Source: Dendrolimus kikuchii (taxonomy: Eukaryota > Arthropoda > Insecta > Lepidoptera > Lasiocampidae). Taken from it: DNA of 64,000 nt. The stretch covers positions 1,510,001 to 1,574,000 of the forward strand of contig CM034389.1 of assembly GCA_019925095.2 (NCBI GenBank), written 5' to 3'. A model generated the notes under the pieces. The model was not told the origin of the DNA. It was given only the letters and a program-made list of their open reading frames with translations, and did not search any database. This document shows, one piece after another, positions 46,201 through 53,755 of this stretch (positions are counted from its first letter, which is position 1; each line of letters starts with the position of its first letter). Position numbers and translations under genes: made by a program.

Positions 46201-49200
46201 CAACGCATACAGAAAACTTTGCGGCATGAAACCAGCTAAGAAGTTTGAAGATTTCTACGATACAATCCCTAAGGATGTAAGTTTTTCATATTTAATGTAT
46301 TTATATCTAGACGCTCTTCCATTACATCGGCAAATGTTTAGTAGACCTCTCACTCGACCAAAGGCTGGCGTCTATTTTGCTGAAATATTGAGCGTTACTA
46401 TACAACGTGGTAACGCCTTCAGCTTTTTGGTAACGTTCCCGGTAAGTGACAGTGGTTTAGGACCGATATATTATCTTTAACGATTTTTTCCTTTTTATTT
46501 TTAAGTTTATATTGTTTTCATATTTCATAAAGTATGTCTTGATTGAATTAACGTGGTAGGCCATACTGGAATTATTACCAGTGATAGCACACCCTCACAG
46601 AATATCGCCCTGAAATGCTTAGCCCTACAATAATCGTGTTCCCTTATCACATCCCTTTTATCCCACACCTCCTGTTTGGTCCTCTATCCCACTCCTATCC
46701 AATCCATATATTTTTGTCCTGATAAATGATGTCCTCTTCGTGAGATGAACATGGCAAGAGGATGACGCTGCTGTCGTGTTTTTTTTTAGGTCCCGCCGAT
46801 GCAATTCACTAAAAACCACATCTTCATAGCAGCGTGAACTAAGTTTCACTAGGTATAAATGGAAAAATTGTTTTCTTTTGTGTTTTTACAAGCTTTTATT
46901 TAACTTGCAATGGATGTACGTATGTATGTAAGTTCGGGTGGAATCTTGCAAGTTAAATTTGACCAACTTCCCGGTTTCCGATTGAGCTGAAATTTTGCAC
47001 GCATATGGATATCGCGTGACAATGCAATAATATGGTACCATGGAGCTGATCTGATGATGGAGTCGGAAGGTGGCCATAGGAACTCCTGTACTAAACAAGA
47101 TAGACCCGTCGTGTTTGGACTCGTTTTACTTGTCTTGGCTAGCACTCTGCTGCTACATGATATCCAGGATCTCACGAGCTTGTATTGAAAATTTTAAAAA
47201 AAATTTTTATTTATTTGTTGTTTCTTCGCGGCTTTTAAAGAATACATTCATCGTGACATTCGTTGACTTTTATCCGTTTAGTAATTACAACTACCCTCAA
47301 ATATTATCTAATGGAAAGATAAACATTTATTTGGTGTTTGTGACACATTGAAAACCAAAAAGTAAAATAAGTTCCACTGCAGAACAATTTTTGAAGGTCA
47401 TACATATAAGTTCAATTTTAAATTTACTTCCTATTCTTAGTACACTGCTTCGCAACGTGTCTACTGCTGTCAAGGAGAAGAAGTAGAAGACTTATTCAGT
47501 TTATATCTCAAGCTCTTTATATCTTTATAAGTTTTATACAGAAATAGGATACAGAATTACTTTTCGAAGAATTAATGGGGAAATAATACGGCACATATTG
47601 TGAATACCAGCAGAGTTTTATTCTAGACAATCATACACGCATAGCGGATACTTAGAGACCTAAGAAACAACCGACACTGTGACGTTACTATATTATAATG
47701 TAGTTTAAATATAGAAGACCCTATGAAAAAGGTTCTGGTTGAAATGACGAGGTTTATTTCAACACTTCCCCTTAAACTGAAATCATTTCAACATAGTATT
47801 GTATGAACTATTCTCCAAATCAAAACATAATTATGCATAGTTCATGTTATAACACTACAAGAAACAATAAACACGTATGTGGCATTACATAACTATATAT
47901 ACAATAAAAACTAAACATAGACCTCCTAAAAAAATGTTGTCATTCGCGTAAATAATATCCTCTCAAATTAAACTGACCTAAAAACATTGAAAACTTTACT
48001 CGCGGTAAAGGCTTTGTCAGAATATCCGCTAACATTTTATCAGTAGACATAAACTTAATATTAATCAATTTTTTATTAACAATGTCACGAATAAAATGGT
48101 GTCTGACATCAATGTGTTTAGTTCGCGAATGCAACATCGAATTCTTACTCAGCTTTTGTGCAGACTGGTTATCATTAAATAAGTTAATAACACAATCTAA
48201 ATTTAAACATTCCTGTAGAAAAGTGCGTATAAATAAACCCTCTTTGCATGCATCGGAAAGAGCCATGTATTCGGCCTCAGTACTAGACAATGCGACGGTT
48301 TTCTGCTTACGACTTTCCCAGCTGATGACTGAATTCCCGATTTTATACACATAGCCAGTGTATGACTTCCGGTCTACTTCACATGACGCCCAGTCCGCGT
48401 CTACATAACCACATACTTCAAAGTTACCTTTGTCGTACACCAAACAATAATTGGTAGTACCCTTCAGATATCTTAAAACATGTTTAGCTGCCTTCCAGTG
48501 GATATCTGAATAACAGTCATTAAATTGACTTAAGAAACCAACCGCATGCGCTATGTCGGGTCTAGTACACACAGCGACATACATTAAACAGCCAATAAGA
48601 TTTCTGTACTCACAATTTTCAAGCTTTGCTTCAGCTTTGGTAAGCTTCAAGCCAACCTCCATTGGAGTCGAAACAGGTTTGCAGTCAGCCATCTTAAATC
48701 TGTTCAAGATCCTAGTTATAAAGCTAGCCTGGTCGAGTGTGATTTTATTCTTCTGCCTGCAAACTCGCATTCCCAAAAATTCATGTACCTGACCTAAATC
48801 TTTTATTTCAAATTCTTCATTTAAACGCTTCTTTATGTCATGTTTATCAGCATCTGAAGAAGTAAATAAAAGTATGTCATCAACATAAAGGGCTAAAATA
48901 GATAATCTACCTTGTAGATTTCTAAAGTATACGCAGGGCTCCACACTAGACCTTTTAAAACCCATTTTTGCTGTTAATACGGTATTAATTTTATCGTACC
49001 AACATTTTGCAGCTTGTTTCAAACCATAAATGGATTTGTTTAACTTATAAACTTTGTGTTTATTCTCCCCCTTTAAAACAAATCCTTCTGGTTGTTCCAT
49101 TATAACATTCTCTTTCAAATCTCCGTTCAAGAATGCTGTCTTGACATCCATTTGGTCAATGTCAAGGTCTTTTATGGCTGCAATGGCAAACAACATCCTA

Positions 49201-52200
49201 ATTGTCGAATGACGTACAACTGGTGCAAAAGTTTCCTGGTAATCGATACCATATTTTTGCGTGAAACCTTTCGCTACTAAACGCGCCTTATATTTTAATA
49301 TATTTCCGTTAAGACCACGTTTAATCTTAAAAACCCATTTGGATCTTACCGGTTTTTGTCCATCTTTCAGATCTGTCAACGTCCAACAATTGTTCTTTGC
49401 AAAAGAATCATATTCTTCCTGCATTGCTTCTCGCCAACGACCAGCATCCTTACCATTCAATGCTTGTTCCACTGTCAATGGCTCGTCATTATCACAGCAT
49501 AATGCCATCGCCATATTTGCCAATTCAGTGGTATTATTCAAGCTCACGAAGTTTGAAGAATCCGTATCGTTTAAAGAAGATGACTCTGGAACGTATGTTT
49601 CATCCGAAGAATCATCGCAACTTACGATCGAGCTCACAGTTGCATCAGGCTCAAACGATTCATGTCCTCGCTCATCTGACCTGACGACAACCTGGTCACT
49701 CCCATTCTCATTTTCATTTATATTATTTACTTCCGAATTAGAAATAATGTTCATAATATTTGGTGTCAATAATTCATTACATGACGTATTTGACACATCT
49801 GTAACATTATTTTTCGAAATAAATTTATTTTCGAAAAAGTTTACATTTCTAGCCTTTATACAAGTAGGTAGATTTTCCGGATCCATCAACCTATATCCTT
49901 TGCTTTCCTCGCAGTATCCAACAAAAATATACCTTTTGGATTTGGGATCGAACTTTTTTGTGTTATGCACTAAAGCATAGGCCACACAACCAAACACCCG
50001 AAAATGACTTACATCAACCTTTTCGTTAGTCCACTTTTCTTCTGGTGTTGATCCCATCACTGCCTTTGTAGGCGACCTATTCTTTATGTAAACTGCAGTT
50101 TGGACAGCCTCCGCCCAGAAGCGGTTATCCAAACCTGCATCCTGCAGCATACACCGGGCTTTTTCAACAATTGTCCTATTAGCTCTTTCACTGACCCCAT
50201 TCTGTTCAGGAGAATATGGAATAGTAGTTTCATGCTTTATCCCATGCTCTTTCAAAAAATTCTGAAACTGTTTATTAACATATTCAGTTCCATTATCGCT
50301 CCTTAGAACCTTAATTGTTTTGCCCGTTTGGTTTTCAACCAAGGATTTAAAAGTTTTAAAATAGGTAAAAACTTCATCCTTCCCTTTTAAAAAATAACAA
50401 AAAATCTTCCGAGAAAAATCGTCTATAAAAGTTAAAAAATATCTAGAACCTCCAAAAGACGCTTGTGGCATAGGCCCACATAAGTCTGTATGCACCAAGC
50501 CTAATATTTCCTTAGATCGACGTTTTGACTTTTTAGGAAAAGGTAATCGACATTGCTTACCCAGTACACATGACTCACATGGTAGGTAGGAACCTTCGTC
50601 ATAATTAATGCCCGTTACCATCCCATTCTTCATGATGTACATGCTTCTGGCATTGAGATGAGCAAGTCGTCTATGCCACGTTTCCCGCGAAGTCTTCTCA
50701 CTAGGTGCGTTTGCCTCAGAGTCAGCGGCCAATGATGCTTGACTTGCATCGCTTGAGCACGCATCCGACTGCGCAACTTCAGTCACCTGCGAAGTCAATA
50801 GAGTGTCTAAAACAGAAACTTTAGGCACGACTCTTTCCGTTGCAGCATTACATGTAAAATTATTACAAACATCAAGCTGATAGACATTATTTACATGGGT
50901 AGCCGTAGCTATGACCGTTCTACCACTAAGAATTATACAGCCTTTCTTATTAAATTTAACATTAAAACCTTTCTTAGTTAATGCACTCACGGACAACAGA
51001 CTTCCTACTAAACTAGGTACATAAAATACATGACTTATCGTCTTTTCACCAGTTTTTAAATTAACTTTTACTTTACCAACACCGATTGCCGAAAGTTTAT
51101 CACCGTTTGCCACATTCACTGGCACTGGTTCAATAGGCAGGAAACTTATGTACAAATCTTTGTTATTTGTCATGTGTGACGTTGCTCCCGAGTCCACGTA
51201 CCAGGTATTACTATTCAAAGCTACTGACATTGCCGTCAACATGCCTTTGCTTGTAGGCTTTCCTTGGAACGCTTTCTTATTTTTATGTTGTTGTTTAGAG
51301 ACATTTTGTGGGCAATTTTTCTGCACGTGTCCACTCTTATGACATTTATAACAAACAACCGTTTTCTTAGCAACCATAGCCGTCACCGTTTCACTACTGC
51401 CTGCGCGACGTTGTTCTTCTTGCAGCAACCTCGACTTCACCAGCTCGCTTGACAACTTCATGTTGTTATTTTCTAATGTCATTATTAAGGGGTTATAATC
51501 GGATGGCAACCCGCTTAATATGATGACTGCAACAAAATCATCCTCCAAAGGTGATCCGATTTCGTCCAACTGTTGCACAACTTCGGTGACTTTGGACAAA
51601 TATACGTCCATGCAATCGTGCTCATTCCTCTTTATACTAAAGAGACTTCTCAATAAGCTCAGCCTTCTGCACAATCCTTTGCCTTGGAAAGCTTGTTCTA
51701 AATTATTCCAAGCTTCATGTGCGGTCTTTGCGTTGCGTACATGGCTATATACCGAGCTATGTACCGACAAGCAAATCTTAGCAAGAGCTTTTAGGTCCTT
51801 CTTCTCGTCCTTCACTTCCTTCGACTGCACATACTCCCATAAATCCTCATGGAGGAGTACCATGCGCATCGCAAACTTCCAGTTGTGGTAGTCATTGATA
51901 CCACATAGTTTTTCCACAGGAATTGACGAGACTCCACTGCCGCTAGCCATTGTTTCGTGCGTAGTAATTTCGACGCGAAACTTCAAATATTATATTTTGG
52001 CTTTCTTTATGCGTATTAATTGTCTGCGCGTGATCCGTTCTGGGCCCATAACCTGTTGGTTATGGACCGGGAAATAATACGGCACATATTGTGAATACCA
52101 GCAGAGTTTTATTCTTGACAATCATACACGCATAGCGGATACTTAGAGACCTAAAAAACAACCGACACTATGACGTTACTATATTATAATGTGATTTAAA

Positions 52201-53677
52201 TATAGAATTGTGAGCGAGACACTAGTGTCTCGCTTATCGTCGGGACAGTGCATGGTTAGTCATGCGTATAGGAGCAACCTTGCGGAGAGGGGTTACGTGC
52301 GGCTGTGTAAGTCAATAAAAGCGTCCGGACTGGGCGTAACTACGTTCTAAGTCTCAGCCTTTCCTACAAAAAGCGCGGGGCACATGGGAGGAGGGTGGTT
52401 TTAGTGGGTAGTGGTTGTTGCCCGTGCAACTTCTCGGAGTCTCCACACATGCTGGTTGATTACTGTTTGGATTGCCCCTTATTATGGTCTAATCCCTTGC
52501 AAAGGACCCGGTATTGTGCGTAAATATCTAATCCTTAAAAAAAAAAGACAATAAAAGCGTTAGTTAAAAGAGCTTGTGTTTCCTTCCAATCCCAAGTGCG
52601 TACCCCCGCTCGCACGTAACAATATAATTTCTGATGGTATTGTTTTTTTTTATTTTTTATATAGCAAGTAACAAAACTCAAACGCATATACGAAGACGTC
52701 GAAGATGTGGAGTTGATGGTTGCGATCTATACGGAGAAGCTACTGCCAGGGACAGCTGTTGGTCCGACTTTGTATTACATCATTGCCCGCAACTTGCTGT
52801 TGTGGAGACACTCGGACAAGTTCTTCTTTGAGCACGGTGATTTCCCGACAGCTTTGACGCTTGGTAAGCCAAGTATTTAAACATAAAACTTTACATACCT
52901 TCTTAACACTATTACACGCATGGGACTAGCATGTCTTTTGATTTTTTTTTATTGCACAAGTTCAGCAGACTATGGATATTTGCAACACCAAAGGTACTAC
53001 AAATGCGCTGCTGCTCTCTTAAGAGATACTGGAACCTGCCCACTAATGCCGGAACACAACTCAAGGTTGTTATGGCGACATACTTTAATCTAGGGGTGGT
53101 AGCCATCCAGTCAGGCAAATACCCTACCACCTGGCTGTGGGTTGTTTTGTCGCCTCTTACGACAGGCCGCCTGGCCGCAGGAAATTCTATTCTTTCTCCG
53201 TTCCTGTACGGATAAAATGTATTTAATGTATGTATATAATAGTACTTATAATATAAAAAGTACCTTGCTTAAATGTGTCTATTGAAGAAAATTTAAATGA
53301 CAAAACTGCATTTGCACTACTCGCTCCAGAGCAGTGCACTGCTGTGCAGTTGCACTGCTATGGAGCAAGCAGTGCAAATACAGTGTCGATGTCTATCTAT
53401 CTTCGACGCACCACTCATCAAATTTAACACTCACAAGCTCTTTTTCAATTTCATAAAATTTTACTAAAACACTTTGTATCCTCTCAGATCAGCTATACGA
53501 AGTACGAAAATCGTCCATGGCAAGAGTGCTTTGTGACAGCGGCGACAGTGTTACACATATACAACCCCAAGCATTCCTAAGAAATGGGCCTTGGTAAGAT
53601 TTCGCTGATTTTTCAATGAAATAATAAAAGCAATCTGCCCGCAGTTGACTCTGCAGCGCCGAGTGCGGATTGTTACG

Positions 53678-53755
<78 letters not shown>

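Noticed and set aside
49261..49980. 239-codon + strand open frame inside the copia element
   Set aside because: It is the antisense shadow of the Gag-Pol frame and has no domain of its own.
47570..52205. AGAAT flanking both sides as a genuine copia target duplication
   Set aside because: The adjoining bases appear to belong to different pre-existing repeats on each side and the LTR ends are incomplete, so the match is probably chance.
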